NCBI GenBank assembly: GCA_016234305.1 | Contig: JACRFM010000067.1 | Span: forward strand, 1 to 22,993 | Reading direction: 5' to 3' | From: Candidatus Kerfeldbacteria bacterium | GTDB lineage: Bacteria > Patescibacteriota > Patescibacteriia > Veblenbacterales > UBA10138 | DNA length: 22,993 bases | Shown here: piece after piece, positions 1 to 8,153 of the stretch | How positions within the stretch are numbered: position 1 is the stretch's first letter | Layout of the letters: every line of letters starts with the position of its first letter | Notes under the pieces: generated by a model | The model's input: only the letters and a program-made list of their open reading frames with translations | Databases searched by the model: none | Told to the model about the DNA's origin: nothing | Made by a program: the position numbers and the translations under genes

Positions 1-79
1 CATTACTTTCGTGCTGGAAGGCAACACCGGCGGTTTATCCTCTGGTACACGCACGGCCAGCCCGAGCGGTATTCAATAG
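1..79 (+). CDS. 3' end of an unidentified protein, cut by the window edge
   Basis: An open frame reads from base 2 to a TAG at 77-79 and gives about 25 C-terminal residues, rich in Gly, Ser and Thr, ending SPSGIQ. The residues alternate polar and beta-branched types, as in the C-terminal strand of an exported or pilin-like protein, but this tail is too short to name a family. A rho-independent terminator follows 15 bases after the stop, so this is the last gene of its transcript and is separate from the DUF2723 gene downstream. Confidence 0.45.
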   Translation, partial: ITFVLEGNTGGLSSGTRTASPSGIQ

Positions 80-94
80 TTTTGTAAGTTAACT

Positions 95-132
95 AAAACA
101 ACTCAGCTCCTTGCGAGGAACTGGGTTGTTTT
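95..132 (+). terminator. Rho-independent terminator after the truncated first gene
   Basis: A 16-base arm at 95-110 pairs with 117-132 around a 6-base loop (111-116). There is one mismatch and one G-U pair, and the 3' arm ends in GTTTT. The hairpin ends the gene at the window edge. It also decides the start of the next gene: a TTG at 111 that would extend the DUF2723 frame lies in the loop of this hairpin and is unlikely to be used. Confidence 0.7.
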
Positions 133-167
133 GCTTACTGGGGAGCTTATTGATAAACTACTTAGGT

Positions 168-2027
168 ATGTTTAGAAAAAGTTTTAAAGTGACCGATTGG
201 GCAGCTTCAATATCCGCTTGGTTGGTGCCGGTAATTTTTTTATACTTGGCGATGTCGCCCGGCGTCGGTCTAGAGGATGCCGGCGAATTGTCCGCCGCCG
301 CTCTGACTTGGGGCGTGCCTCATCCTTCTGGTTATCCCACTTATACTTTGCTCGGGAACTTATGGTCCTTAGTGTTGGGCGGTAATGCTTGGTCAATTAA
401 TTTATTGTCAGTGGTGGCCACCGCCGCCGCGGCTTGGTTAATTTATCTTCTGGTAGTGGAGCAGGGTGGTAGCCGTTTATGGGCCGTCGCGGCTGCCTGG
501 CTGTTTGTCGGCTATCCCGCCGTCTGGTCGCAGGGTTTAGTGGCTGAAGTTTACGGTTTGCACGCTTTTTTACTAGCCCTTTGTTTGTGGCTGGTTATCC
601 GCTTTTATCGCACCCAGAAATTGACTTGGTTTTATTGGAGCTGTTTGGTTTTGGGTTTGTCAATCGGCAATCATTTGCTGGCGCTATTTTTAGTTCCAGT
701 CTGGCTGGGGATTATTTATAAACAACGTCTGATTTTTAAAAAGTTAGACTACGGTAAAAGTTTAGGAATATGGTTGCTGGGACTTACGGTGTATATTTAT
801 TTGCCAGTGGCGGCGGCTTCGCAACCGTTAGTTAATTGGGGCAACCCCTCTACTTGGACAAATTTTTGGCAGCATGTTGGGCGCACTAATTATCATGATT
901 TGGGGCTAATTGAAGGCGGGGCTGGTAAGTTTGGTTTTATAACGTCCTTGGTAAGCGATTTGGTTAATGGTTTGGGCTGGCCGGTTATGGCTATTATTTT
1001 TTTAGGTTTGGTGTTGCTGTGGCTCCGACAGCGGGCACTGGTTATTATTTTTTTGGCGGTGGCGGTATTACAATCACTGCCGGTGGTAATTTTGAGAAGT
1101 TATGGCTGGGGTTTAGGCTTGGAATTTACCTACAGCGTTTATTGGAGCGGCTTATTAGTGGCCGTGACGGTTATTTTTGGACTGGCGGCCAGTGAAGTCT
1201 GGCGTTATCTTAGAGAACGTTTAGGTGATAATACTAAATTAACTTATATCAGCGGTCTGGTGATTGGTTTATTAATTTTGCCTTGGTCAGTTTGGTTTAA
1301 TAATTGGCAAACCGTTAATTATCAGGCTGATATTTTTCCGGACAAATACGCGGCCAGTCTGCTTAATAATTTGCCGCCGCAAGCGATTTTATTTGTTAAT
1401 ACGAGTGGTTACGCCGGCGATAGTTTATTATTTACTTTGTTGTATGAACGGGCGGTGGCCAAGCTTCGTCCGGACGTGTTATTGGTTGACGCTGGTACCA
1501 TTTTTTTATTACCAGCTGAAATTAAAAATCGTTTGGTAAGTAGGCCGCCAGCTAAGCCGGATAATGAGATAATGGATGATTGGTTTAAGGTTTATTGGCA
1601 ATTGGCGGAAAAATATCATCGTCCGCTTTATAGTACCTCTTTGCCTTTGCCCGGCAGTTTGGGTTTGGTAGGTAAGCCGGATGGTTTAGCTTATCGCATT
1701 TTTGGTTCTGAAGCTGAAGCGGCGCTATATTTTACCTGGCCAAAGTTGTTAAGTCCGGAATTATGGAATAAAACCCGTCTTTATTTATACAGCGGCCAGG
1801 ATTATATTGCCCAGCTTAATTATTTCCAGGCGGCCGCGTTGTTAGTGCGCGGCCGGGCGCGGGCGGCCCAAGGCGCGCTGCTTGAGGCAATTAAATACGA
1901 TAATGAACCGTTTTCAGAGGATTATGAAGCCTTAGTGGCTCACCGCCGTATTTTTGCGCCGGTAGTTTATCACCCTTCGCTGTCTAGTGAAAAATACGGA
2001 CGTAAAACCATTAATAAATATGAATAA
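168..2027 (+). CDS. DUF2723 family membrane protein, GT-C glycosyltransferase-like
   Basis: A polytopic membrane protein of 619 residues from the ATG at 168. It has about ten hydrophobic segments in the first ~400 residues and a soluble C-terminal part. The first extracytoplasmic loop holds the family signature: an acidic EDAGE motif followed by a conserved HPSGYPTYTLLG stretch, as in DUF2723 proteins distantly related to protein O-mannosyltransferases. By family knowledge such proteins have a GT-C fold and probably move sugar from a polyprenyl-phosphate donor to an extracytoplasmic acceptor; the substrate here is unknown. The longer frame from TTG 111 runs through the upstream terminator hairpin, so ATG 168 is preferred. 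No Shine-Dalgarno sequence is visible. The downstream neighbours are pilin genes, so glycosylation of surface pilins is possible, but this rests only on proximity. Confidence 0.8.
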   Translation: MFRKSFKVTDWAASISAWLVPVIFLYLAMSPGVGLEDAGELSAAALTWGVPHPSGYPTYTLLGNLWSLVLGGNAWSINLLSVVATAAAAWLIYLLVVEQGGSRLWAVAAAWLFVGYPAVWSQGLVAEVYGLHAFLLALCLWLVIRFYRTQKLTWFYWSCLVLGLSIGNHLLALFLVPVWLGIIYKQRLIFKKLDYGKSLGIWLLGLTVYIYLPVAAASQPLVNWGNPSTWTNFWQHVGRTNYHDLGLIEGGAGKFGFITSLVSDLVNGLGWPVMAIIFLGLVLLWLRQRALVIIFLAVAVLQSLPVVILRSYGWGLGLEFTYSVYWSGLLVAVTVIFGLAASEVWRYLRERLGDNTKLTYISGLVIGLLILPWSVWFNNWQTVNYQADIFPDKYAASLLNNLPPQAILFVNTSGYAGDSLLFTLLYERAVAKLRPDVLLVDAGTIFLLPAEIKNRLVSRPPAKPDNEIMDDWFKVYWQLAEKYHRPLYSTSLPLPGSLGLVGKPDGLAYRIFGSEAEAALYFTWPKLLSPELWNKTRLYLYSGQDYIAQLNYFQAAALLVRGRARAAQGALLEAIKYDNEPFSEDYEALVAHRRIFAPVVYHPSLSSEKYGRKTINKYE

Positions 2028-2090
2028 AGCCGAAGCGTTTATCTTTTAAAGTTAAAAGAGTGAAAAGGCGTGTTTCGGCTGATTCTCCAT

Positions 2091-2122
2091 CCTCCGCCGT
2101 CCCGCCGGCGGCGGGACGGAGG
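2091..2122. repeat. GC-rich hairpin in the spacer before the pilin cluster
   Basis: CGTCCCGCC at 2098-2106 pairs perfectly with GGCGGGACG at 2110-2118 around a 3-base loop. CCTC (2091-2094) and GAGG (2119-2122) extend the stem past a small bulge. It is strikingly GC-rich against the AT-rich spacer 2028-2249. There is no T-run after it, so it is not a classical intrinsic terminator. It may be a small palindromic repeat or a transcript-stabilising hairpin between the DUF2723 gene and the prepilin peptidase gene. Confidence 0.55.
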
Positions 2123-2249
2123 ACGGTCGCCATCGGCAAGAATATCAGTATGGGCGTAGGAAGCGTGAAGGCTATATAAATAAGTCTAAATTTTTGATAG
2201 TTTCGGGGGTCTGCTTGGAAAAGTGGTCTGTCAATGATATTCTTACAGT

Positions 2250-3002
2250 ATGGCCATGTTTTTTTTGATTATAGTGGGTTTAGCTGTCGGTAGCTTTATT
2301 AATGTCGTAGTCGTGCGTTTGGCCGCGGGCGAGAAATTGACCGGCCGTTCTCAGTGCCGCAACTGTCGGCATCAACTTAGCTGGTACTACAATATCCCGG
2401 TGTTATCTTTTTTGTATTTGCGCGGCCGGTGCGCTTGGTGCCAAAGGCCCATTTCTTGGCAGTATCCGGTAGTGGAAGCCGCCGCCGCCTTGTTTTTTGG
2501 AGTGAGCGTGTTTTTTATACCACCTGGCGACTGGCTAGGGTGGTTAATTTACCTCGTTTTGGTCAGTTATTTGCTGGCTTTGTTTGTGTTTGATTTTAAA
2601 TACATGGTTTTGCCGGATAGTTTGACTTTGAGCGGTACAGCGGTTTTGCTTATATTAAATTTATGGTACGGGCACTCGCTCGGTGAATTGTTAGGCGGTA
2701 TGGTTTTGGGTGGCGGCTTATTTGTCCTGCAGTATTTAGTTTCTAAAGGTAAATGGGTCGGAGCTGGTGATATTAGATTTGGTTTATTAATTGGCGCCGC
2801 TTTGGGCTGGCGTTTAACTATCGTGGCGCTGCTCTTTAGTTATTGGCTAGGGGCCATAGTGGCGCTAGTCTTGTTAATCCTAAAGCGGGCTAAGCGCGGC
2901 AGTCATCTGCCCTTTGGCGCTTTTTTAGCCATCGCTACGCTGCTCGCGTGGGTGTGGGGCGAACCGCTGTGGCGCTGGTATATAAACTGGCTGGGCTTTT
3001 AA
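2250..3002 (+). CDS. pilD: Type IV prepilin peptidase / N-methyltransferase (A24 family)
   Basis: A 250-residue polytopic membrane aspartic protease. It cleaves the short leader of type IV prepilins and pseudopilins on the cytoplasmic side of the membrane and, in the two-domain form, methylates the new N-terminus. The N-terminal domain carries the zinc-binding pairs C36-x2-C39 and C61-x2-C64. The catalytic aspartates are visible as D115 in FDFKYMVLPD and D174 in GAGDIRFG. Length and both domains are typical of full-size PilD. It is directly followed, on the same strand, by four prepilin-like genes that are its likely substrates. No Shine-Dalgarno sequence is seen at the ATG. Pilus ATPase and platform genes are not in this window. 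Confidence 0.93.
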   Translation: MAMFFLIIVGLAVGSFINVVVVRLAAGEKLTGRSQCRNCRHQLSWYYNIPVLSFLYLRGRCAWCQRPISWQYPVVEAAAALFFGVSVFFIPPGDWLGWLIYLVLVSYLLALFVFDFKYMVLPDSLTLSGTAVLLILNLWYGHSLGELLGGMVLGGGLFVLQYLVSKGKWVGAGDIRFGLLIGAALGWRLTIVALLFSYWLGAIVALVLLILKRAKRGSHLPFGAFLAIATLLAWVWGEPLWRWYINWLGF

Positions 3003-3014
3003 GTTATAAATTTT

Positions 3015-3575
3015 ATGTTGGTCAATAATCAGTCCTCAGCTTTCACGTTAGTTGACCTTTTGGTAGCCATGGGAATTTTTATGCTCCTGGCCAGTTTAAC
3101 GGTGGCTAATTTTAATCAAGGCGCTAAACAAGATAGTTTGCGTCAGGCTGGTTGGACAGTCGCTTCATTGTTGGAGGAAGCCCAGGGCTATGCTTTAGCC
3201 GGACGAACCGTAAACATAAGTGGCGGGCTGCAAGTGCCCAGTGGCGGGTATGGAATTTATTTTGATTTGAGTAAAAACAATCAACTGGTTTTATTTCCCG
3301 ACCTCAATGCCAACGGTAATTTTGACAGTGCTACGGAAACCGTCAACGGCTGGACCTACACTCTGCCAGATAAGGTGATTATCACCACCTTGACGCCGGT
3401 TAGTCCGGTAGTTAGCTTAAGTTTTCGCCCACCCTTGGGGGACCGTTATATTAATGGTTATTTAAACGGTGGCGCCTTAGGCAATAATCTGCAAGTTGTC
3501 TTGCAGCATACCGGCAGCGGTAGCACGGCGACTGTTAGCGTTAATGCAGTATCGGGACAGATTAATGTACAATAA
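3015..3575 (+). CDS. Prepilin-like protein, GspH/FimT type
   Basis: A 186-residue type IV pilin-like protein. A 9-residue leader ends SSA, followed by FTLVDLLVAMGIFMLLA, the N-terminal hydrophobic helix that anchors pilins in the membrane and in the filament. The cleavage site departs from consensus: Ala replaces Gly at -1, and Asp replaces Glu at mature position 5, keeping the charge. After the helix comes an LRQAG..LLEEAQGYAL stretch resembling GspH/FimT minor pseudopilins, then a beta-rich C-terminal domain. It lies 12 bases after pilD and slightly overlaps the next pilin gene, so it is probably co-transcribed with them. The likely role is a minor pilin priming or tipping the filament, by family analogy. 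Confidence 0.8.
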   Translation: MLVNNQSSAFTLVDLLVAMGIFMLLASLTVANFNQGAKQDSLRQAGWTVASLLEEAQGYALAGRTVNISGGLQVPSGGYGIYFDLSKNNQLVLFPDLNANGNFDSATETVNGWTYTLPDKVIITTLTPVSPVVSLSFRPPLGDRYINGYLNGGALGNNLQVVLQHTGSGSTATVSVNAVSGQINVQ

Positions 3576-4245
3576 GATTATGTTAGGCAGTAAGTTAAAT
3601 TCACCATCAGGGCAGGGTTTGTTGGAAACGATTGTGGCTATCGGGATTATTTTAAGCGGTTTGATTGGGGTGGTTGGTCTGACAGTTTCCAATTTGACGG
3701 TTGGCGCGGCCACTCAAAGCCGTCTCCAGGCGGCTAATTTGGCGCGGGAGGGAATTGAGGCGGCGCGAGCCATTCGCGACGGCGCTTGGCTGCAAGGCGC
3801 TGCCGTGCCGTGGTACGATTGTCCACTTTCAAGCGGTTTAAATTGTTTAAGTTATATGAGTACCGCCGGTGACATAACGGCCGTGCCCATACTTGACCCG
3901 GTAAGTTTTCAGTGGACTATGTATTTTACCCCCAATGATTTTAATCACGCCACGGCCTTAATTTATCGTGATCAGAATTCAATTTATCGTCAGGCCGTAG
4001 TTACGCCGATAACTTCGGCCACCACCACAGCCTTTCGTCGTCTGCTTGAGCTTTATCCGATTTGCCGGAATCAGGCGGCTAATCAGGAATCAAGTTCGGA
4101 CGCTATCTGTGGCGGGGACAAAGTTCAGGTGGGCGTAAGAGTAATAGCTAAAGTCGAGTGGGCAGAACGAGGTAATACTCACGAATTAGTTCTGGAAGAT
4201 TTTTTATATAATTGGCGTTATGCCACCATACCTAACACACCTTAG
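3565..4245 (+). CDS. Prepilin-like protein, PilV/GspI type
   Basis: A prepilin of 226 residues from ATG 3565, which overlaps the previous stop by 11 bases; ATG 3580 (221 residues) is equally possible. A longer in-frame TTG at 3496 lies deep inside the upstream gene and is unlikely. The leader ends PSG and the mature protein begins QGLLETIVAIGII, so Glu is present at mature position 5 while the usual Phe1 is Gln. The helix is followed by AANLAREGIEAARAIRD, the AR-rich segment typical of PilV/GspI minor pilins. The C-terminal half has four cysteines. It probably forms a minor-pilin complex with its neighbours, which it meets with overlap or close spacing. Confidence 0.8.
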   Translation: MYNKIMLGSKLNSPSGQGLLETIVAIGIILSGLIGVVGLTVSNLTVGAATQSRLQAANLAREGIEAARAIRDGAWLQGAAVPWYDCPLSSGLNCLSYMSTAGDITAVPILDPVSFQWTMYFTPNDFNHATALIYRDQNSIYRQAVVTPITSATTTAFRRLLELYPICRNQAANQESSSDAICGGDKVQVGVRVIAKVEWAERGNTHELVLEDFLYNWRYATIPNTP

Positions 4246-4363
4246 AATTAAATTAAGAGTTAGCGTTGATTGGGTCGTCTCATTATTTAGCCGTTTGGGT
4301 AAGACAGGAGATGAGCGCGACTCAAACTCGCCGAGCCGATGTCCAAGACATGGGCATAAATTT

Positions 4364-5053
4364 TTGAGGCGCGGATTTACCCCCACACCATTAGGCCACA
4401 TTAGTAAACTGGGGGATAGATACGCTCTAAACTTGCGAGGTAGATGCCAAAGTCATAGGTGTAAAAATCTGGTGTGGGGGTTTACGGTTATGGAGATGAT
4501 TGTGGTAGTGGCGGTTTTTTCCGTGGTCGTAGTCAGCTCAACCGATATTTTTTTCGTGGTCAATCGAGCTCATCGTAAATTAGTGTCCACTCAATCGGTA
4601 CAACGCGATATGCGTTTTGCTTTAGAAACGATAGTCCGGGAATTGCACCAGGGTACGATTGATTATAACTATTATAGTAGTCAGGGGACGCTTCTCAAGG
4701 TTGTGAGTCAAGTGCAAGGCATTGTCAGTTTGGCTTTAATTGACCCTTCCGGCCGCCCAGTCCGTTTTCGAGTGCTAGACCAGGATGGTAGTGGCACTAA
4801 TTTAAAACTTCAGGTTAGTCGCGGTCAGGTTGATAATTGGCAAAATTTATTGTCGGATAACATCAAGCTGGTAATGGCTAAATTTTACGTGGTGCCTGAG
4901 TCTAATCCTTTTGTGATTGGTGCTACGGCTCGTAACGAACAGCCACGCGTAACTATAATATTAAGCGCTCAATCAATACCTGCCTCAACTCAAGATCAGC
5001 CAGTCAGCTTTTTTTTGCAAACCACCATTGTTAGCCGTAATTATCAGCGTTAA
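4364..5053 (+). CDS. Prepilin-like protein, PilW/GspJ type, with an inserted leader
   Basis: The pilin core is clear: WGFTVMEMIVVVAVFSVVVV, with G at -1, Phe1 and Glu5, then a DMRFALETIVRELHQ segment as in GspJ/PilW minor pseudopilins and a beta-rich C-terminus. The start is uncertain. The open frame extends back to ATG 4220, inside the previous gene. A TTG at 4364 would give MRRGFT, a normal prepilin start, but this first GFT is followed by 35 unrelated in-frame codons before the real GFTVME. From TTG 4364 the protein has 229 residues and a 39-residue leader. The extra codons coincide with an inverted-repeat insertion at about 4373-4481. Whether the long leader is still processed by PilD cannot be told from sequence. 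It ends 3 bases before the next gene. Confidence 0.7.
   Translation: MRRGFTPTPLGHISKLGDRYALNLRGRCQSHRCKNLVWGFTVMEMIVVVAVFSVVVVSSTDIFFVVNRAHRKLVSTQSVQRDMRFALETIVRELHQGTIDYNYYSSQGTLLKVVSQVQGIVSLALIDPSGRPVRFRVLDQDGSGTNLKLQVSRGQVDNWQNLLSDNIKLVMAKFYVVPESNPFVIGATARNEQPRVTIILSAQSIPASTQDQPVSFFLQTTIVSRNYQR
4373..4481. repeat. Small inverted-repeat insertion inside the prepilin leader
   Basis: ACCCCCACACCA (4379-4390) and TGGTGTGGGGGT (4470-4481) form a perfect 12-bp inverted repeat enclosing about 79 bases. The codons for Gly-Phe-Thr occur at both edges (GGA TTT ACC at 4373, GGG TTT ACG at 4478), exactly 105 bases apart, so the insert adds 35 codons and keeps the frame. This has the form of a short non-autonomous insertion that duplicated, or recombined at, the conserved GFT codons. 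No transposase is nearby. Confidence 0.6.
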
Positions 5054-5056
5054 CTT

Positions 5057-5914
5057 ATGCGTTTAAAACAAAAAAACAATCAGGGCATGGTACTATTATT
5101 AGCTTTATTGATTTTGGCCACTATTTTAGTTACTAGCTTAACGGTCGGCAGTGTAGTTTTGCGTCAGTTAAAAGTAACCACCTCCACTGATCGGGGTATT
5201 GTGGCTTATTACGCGGCTGAAAGCGGCTTGGAACAGGGATTATATTTGTGGCGTCAGGAAGGTCAAAAAGGTAGTGCCTTGCAAGTGACTTCGGCTAATC
5301 CGGTAGCTTTGGCTGCCAGTCGCAGTTCTTGGTGGCGTGATGGACAGGAAACAGAGTCTGCCTACGCCGCCACTTTAAAGCAAAATCAAACAGTTCAACT
5401 TGATTTGTTTGACCCTGCCTTGTCGCTGGATAGCCAAACGAAAGCCCAGTCAATTAAAATCGGCTGGGACGCTACTTCGTCGGCTTGTCCGGGGCAAGGC
5501 TCGGAATGGCTGGAAGTTTCCTGGTCTAATTGGGGCGGTGCGGGTTCGGCTTTGGATGTGCAGCGTCGTTTTATAAATCACAGCCAAATTGTGAGCAGTC
5601 CTGGCCAGACGGTTATTATTAATATTAATAATGCCAGTCAGCCAAGTTTGGTTAATTATCGCCTGCGTTTAAAAGCGCTTTACGCCGATATTTGTAATTT
5701 AACACTCACGGCTTATCGTGGTACGGGAGGTGAAGGCGAGGTTTATAATTTACCCGCGCGACTGACGATTACCGCCACCGGCCAGTTGCTTGATACGCAG
5801 CAAGCCTTGTCCGTAACCGTGCCGCAATTTGCGCCTCAACTCGGCTTGTTTGATTATACAATTTTTTCACAGTGTTCGGTTTTAAAAGGTAACTTAACGG
5901 AGAACTGTCCTTAA
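5057..5914 (+). CDS. PilX-like minor pilin / exported pilus assembly protein
   Basis: A 285-residue protein with a short positively charged leader ending NNQG, then MVLLLALLILATILVTSLTVG as one hydrophobic helix. Next comes YYAAESGLEQGLYLWR, the AAESG segment typical of PilX/GspK-like minor pilins. As usual in that group, Glu is absent from mature position 5. The C-terminal two thirds is a soluble beta-rich extracytoplasmic domain with at least four cysteines, two of them near the C-terminus (QCSVLKGNLTENCP), which may form disulfides. That would fit the two DsbA-like proteins encoded further on, but the link is only inference. It starts 3 bases after the PilW/GspJ-like gene and ends 10 bases before ligA. 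Confidence 0.75.
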   Translation: MRLKQKNNQGMVLLLALLILATILVTSLTVGSVVLRQLKVTTSTDRGIVAYYAAESGLEQGLYLWRQEGQKGSALQVTSANPVALAASRSSWWRDGQETESAYAATLKQNQTVQLDLFDPALSLDSQTKAQSIKIGWDATSSACPGQGSEWLEVSWSNWGGAGSALDVQRRFINHSQIVSSPGQTVIININNASQPSLVNYRLRLKALYADICNLTLTAYRGTGGEGEVYNLPARLTITATGQLLDTQQALSVTVPQFAPQLGLFDYTIFSQCSVLKGNLTENCP

Positions 5915-5924
5915 ATTATAACTT

Positions 5925-7919
5925 ATGACTAAAACAGAGGCGGCCGGGCGTATTAAAAAATTGCGCCAGGAAATAAATCATCATCGCTATCTTTATCATG
6001 TGCTTGATAAGGCGGAAATTTCCGAGGCGGCAGTGGATTCTTTAAAGCACGAGCTCTGGCAGTTAGAGCAGCTTTATCCCGATTTAATAACGCCTGATTC
6101 GCCCACGCAGCGCGTGGGCGGCCAGCCGCTGCCCAATTTTAAAAAAGTTAAACACGCCAGCGCCATACTTTCCATTGAAGATGCTTTTGACTTGTCTGAA
6201 ATAAGCGCCTGGGAAGAACGTAATCGTAAACTATTAGGCGCGCCGGTCAAGGGTTATTATGGTGAATTGAAAATGGACGGACTGGCCATGGTTCTAACTT
6301 ATATCAATGGCTTGTTTATTCGCGGCGTAACGCGTGGCGATGGTTTAGTGGGGGAAGACGTGACTGCTAATTTAAAAACCATTGAGAGCATACCTTTGCG
6401 TTTGGAAACTGACGGGCCGCCGCCGGCGCAACTTGATGTTCGGGGTGAAGTTGTTATTACCTTGAATGAGTTAAAACGGATCAACGCTAAGCAAGCGGCG
6501 CGCGGTTTGCCCTTGTTTGCCAATCCACGTAATTTAGCCGCCGGCACAATCCGTCAGCTGGATGCGCGGGTGGCGGCTGAGCGGCGAATGGATTTTTATG
6601 CTTTTGAAATTTTAACTGACATTGGTCAAAAAACTCATGCTGAGGTTCATGAGCGGCTGCGTAATTTTGGTTTTAAGACTAACCCTCATTCTGTAGAACT
6701 TCATAATCTGGAAGCGGCGGCTGAATATTTAAAAACTTGGCAGACTAAAAGGGCGAGTTTGCCTTATCAGACTGATGGTGTGGTCTTAGTGGTTAATGAT
6801 ATGCTTCAGCAGCGGATTTTAGGCAGCGTGGGTAAGGCCGACCGCTGGATGCTGGCGTTTAAGTTTCCGGCCCAGCAGGCCACCACCCGAGTTAAAGATA
6901 TTGTAGTGCAAGTTGGCCGAACCGGGGCTTTAACGCCGGTAGCTATTTTAGAGCCGGTGTTAGTGGCTGGTACAACAGTGTCGCGGGCGACTTTACATAA
7001 TCAAGACGAAATCAAACGTTTGGATGTGCGTCCGGGCGATACCGTAATTATTCAGAAGGCCGGCGATATTATTCCCGACGTGGTAAAGGTTTTGTCCAAT
7101 TTGCGCACCGGCCAAGAGAAGCCCTTTATAATGCCGCGGACTTGTCCGGCTTGCGGTAGTAAAATTACGCGCCGACTTGGTGAAGTGGCTTGGTATTGTC
7201 CAAATAAACAATGTTTTGCCAGACAGCGTGAGCAAATGTATCACTTTGTCTCGCGTTCGGCCTTGGCTATTGATGGTTTGGGACCAAGAATCATTGACCA
7301 GTTATTGGAGAGCGGGTTAATTAAAGATGCGGCGGACTTATTTACTCTGACAGCTGGTGATTTGGAACCCTTGCCTGGTTTTGCCGCTAAGTCAGCCGAT
7401 AAGTTAGTTGCCGCCATCGCGGCTGCTAAGAAAATTGATTTGGCGCGGTTTATTAATGCTCTTGGCATCAGACACGTGGGCATTGAAACAGCTTTAGTAC
7501 TGGCACAGCGTTTTGGCAGTTTAAATAAGCTGATGAAGGCCGCTCCAGTTGAACTAGCCGCGGTTGACGGCGTGGGTGGAGTGGTGGCCGGCAGTTTTTA
7601 TGATTTTTTTCATAATGTTAAAAACCAAAAGTTGGTGGCTAAACTACTGGATTTAGGTATAAAAATTACCGCGGCGGCCAAGCCGGTAGGTAAATTAACT
7701 GGTCAGTCACTGGTTCTAACCGGAACTTTAGTTAGTCTGACGCGGGAACAGGCGCGCGCCGCCATCAGAGCTGCCGGGGGAAGCGTGTCTGAATCAGTCA
7801 GCCGGCAAACCAGTTATGTGGTGGCCGGCGAGAAGCCAGGAAGTAAATTTACTAAAGCTAAAGAATTAGGGGTTAGGGTAATTAATGAAGCTGGGTTTAA
7901 GAAGTTGTTGGAGCAGTAG
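5925..7919 (+). CDS. ligA: NAD-dependent DNA ligase LigA
   Basis: A 664-residue enzyme, full length for bacterial LigA. It seals single-strand nicks in replication and repair using NAD+. Visible domains in order: N-terminal NMN-binding Ia region (YLYHVLD around residue 22); nucleotidyltransferase domain with the adenylated lysine K116 in ELKMDG; OB fold; four-cysteine zinc finger C407, C410, C425, C430; helix-hairpin-helix region (about 445-570); and a C-terminal BRCT domain (about 590-664) with LTGTL and TSYVVAGEKPGSK. In the Ia region the tyrosine of the usual DAEYD stretch is replaced (EAAVD). It follows the pilin genes by 10 bases and is probably on the same transcript, an association without obvious functional meaning. 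No Shine-Dalgarno sequence is seen. Confidence 0.97.
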   Translation: MTKTEAAGRIKKLRQEINHHRYLYHVLDKAEISEAAVDSLKHELWQLEQLYPDLITPDSPTQRVGGQPLPNFKKVKHASAILSIEDAFDLSEISAWEERNRKLLGAPVKGYYGELKMDGLAMVLTYINGLFIRGVTRGDGLVGEDVTANLKTIESIPLRLETDGPPPAQLDVRGEVVITLNELKRINAKQAARGLPLFANPRNLAAGTIRQLDARVAAERRMDFYAFEILTDIGQKTHAEVHERLRNFGFKTNPHSVELHNLEAAAEYLKTWQTKRASLPYQTDGVVLVVNDMLQQRILGSVGKADRWMLAFKFPAQQATTRVKDIVVQVGRTGALTPVAILEPVLVAGTTVSRATLHNQDEIKRLDVRPGDTVIIQKAGDIIPDVVKVLSNLRTGQEKPFIMPRTCPACGSKITRRLGEVAWYCPNKQCFARQREQMYHFVSRSALAIDGLGPRIIDQLLESGLIKDAADLFTLTAGDLEPLPGFAAKSADKLVAAIAAAKKIDLARFINALGIRHVGIETALVLAQRFGSLNKLMKAAPVELAAVDGVGGVVAGSFYDFFHNVKNQKLVAKLLDLGIKITAAAKPVGKLTGQSLVLTGTLVSLTREQARAAIRAAGGSVSESVSRQTSYVVAGEKPGSKFTKAKELGVRVINEAGFKKLLEQ

Positions 7920-8005
7920 TTGCAGATACAGTCTGGAAATTTAAAATGTGATATAAAAAATCGAAATGATAAGGTGAGATATAAAAGTGATAAATAACAA
8001 ATTCC

Positions 8006-8096
8006 AAATCTTAAATCCTAATATCTAAATAATCCCCAAATCCTAAATTTGGGGGTTGGAATTTATTTAGGATTTAGAAATTAGGATTTAAGATTT
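8006..8096. repeat. Simple-sequence inverted repeat between ligA and gatC
   Basis: A 25-base arm at 8006-8030 pairs with 8072-8096 with one mismatch. Nested inside is CCCCAAAT (8034-8041) against ATTTGGGG (8047-8054) with a 5-base loop. The arms are built from short AAATCCTAA-type words. The element fills most of the 234-base spacer and lies just upstream of the gatC promoter. It has no T-run directly after the inner stem. Confidence 0.7.
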
Positions 8097-8115
8097 TACT
8101 GCTTCATTTTCCATT

Positions 8116-8145
8116 TTGCCTTACTCTTTTAATTTATTGTATACT
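8116..8145 (+). promoter_or_regulatory. Candidate gatC promoter giving a leaderless mRNA
   Basis: TTGCCT (8116-8121) and TATACT (8140-8145) are separated by 18 bases. The -10 box ends only 8 bases before the gatC ATG (8154), so the predicted transcription start falls at or within a few bases of the start codon. Together with the lack of a Shine-Dalgarno sequence this predicts a leaderless or near-leaderless transcript. Confidence 0.5.
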
Positions 8146-8153
8146 TTATCCAT

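Noticed and set aside
111..167. N-terminal extension of the DUF2723 frame from TTG 111
   Set aside because: These bases form the loop and 3' arm of a rho-independent terminator; ATG 168 leads directly into a normal membrane-protein N-terminus.
3496..3564. Longer start for the PilV/GspI-like gene
   Set aside because: The TTG lies far inside the upstream pilin gene and would add residues that do not look like a prepilin leader.
4220..4363. Longer start for the PilW/GspJ-like gene inside the previous gene
   Set aside because: The added 48 residues have no family character, and a standard MRRGFT start is available at 4364; kept only as an alternative.
6299..7483. Antisense open frames across ligA
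   Set aside because: They are shadows of a well-conserved gene, without start signals or family features.
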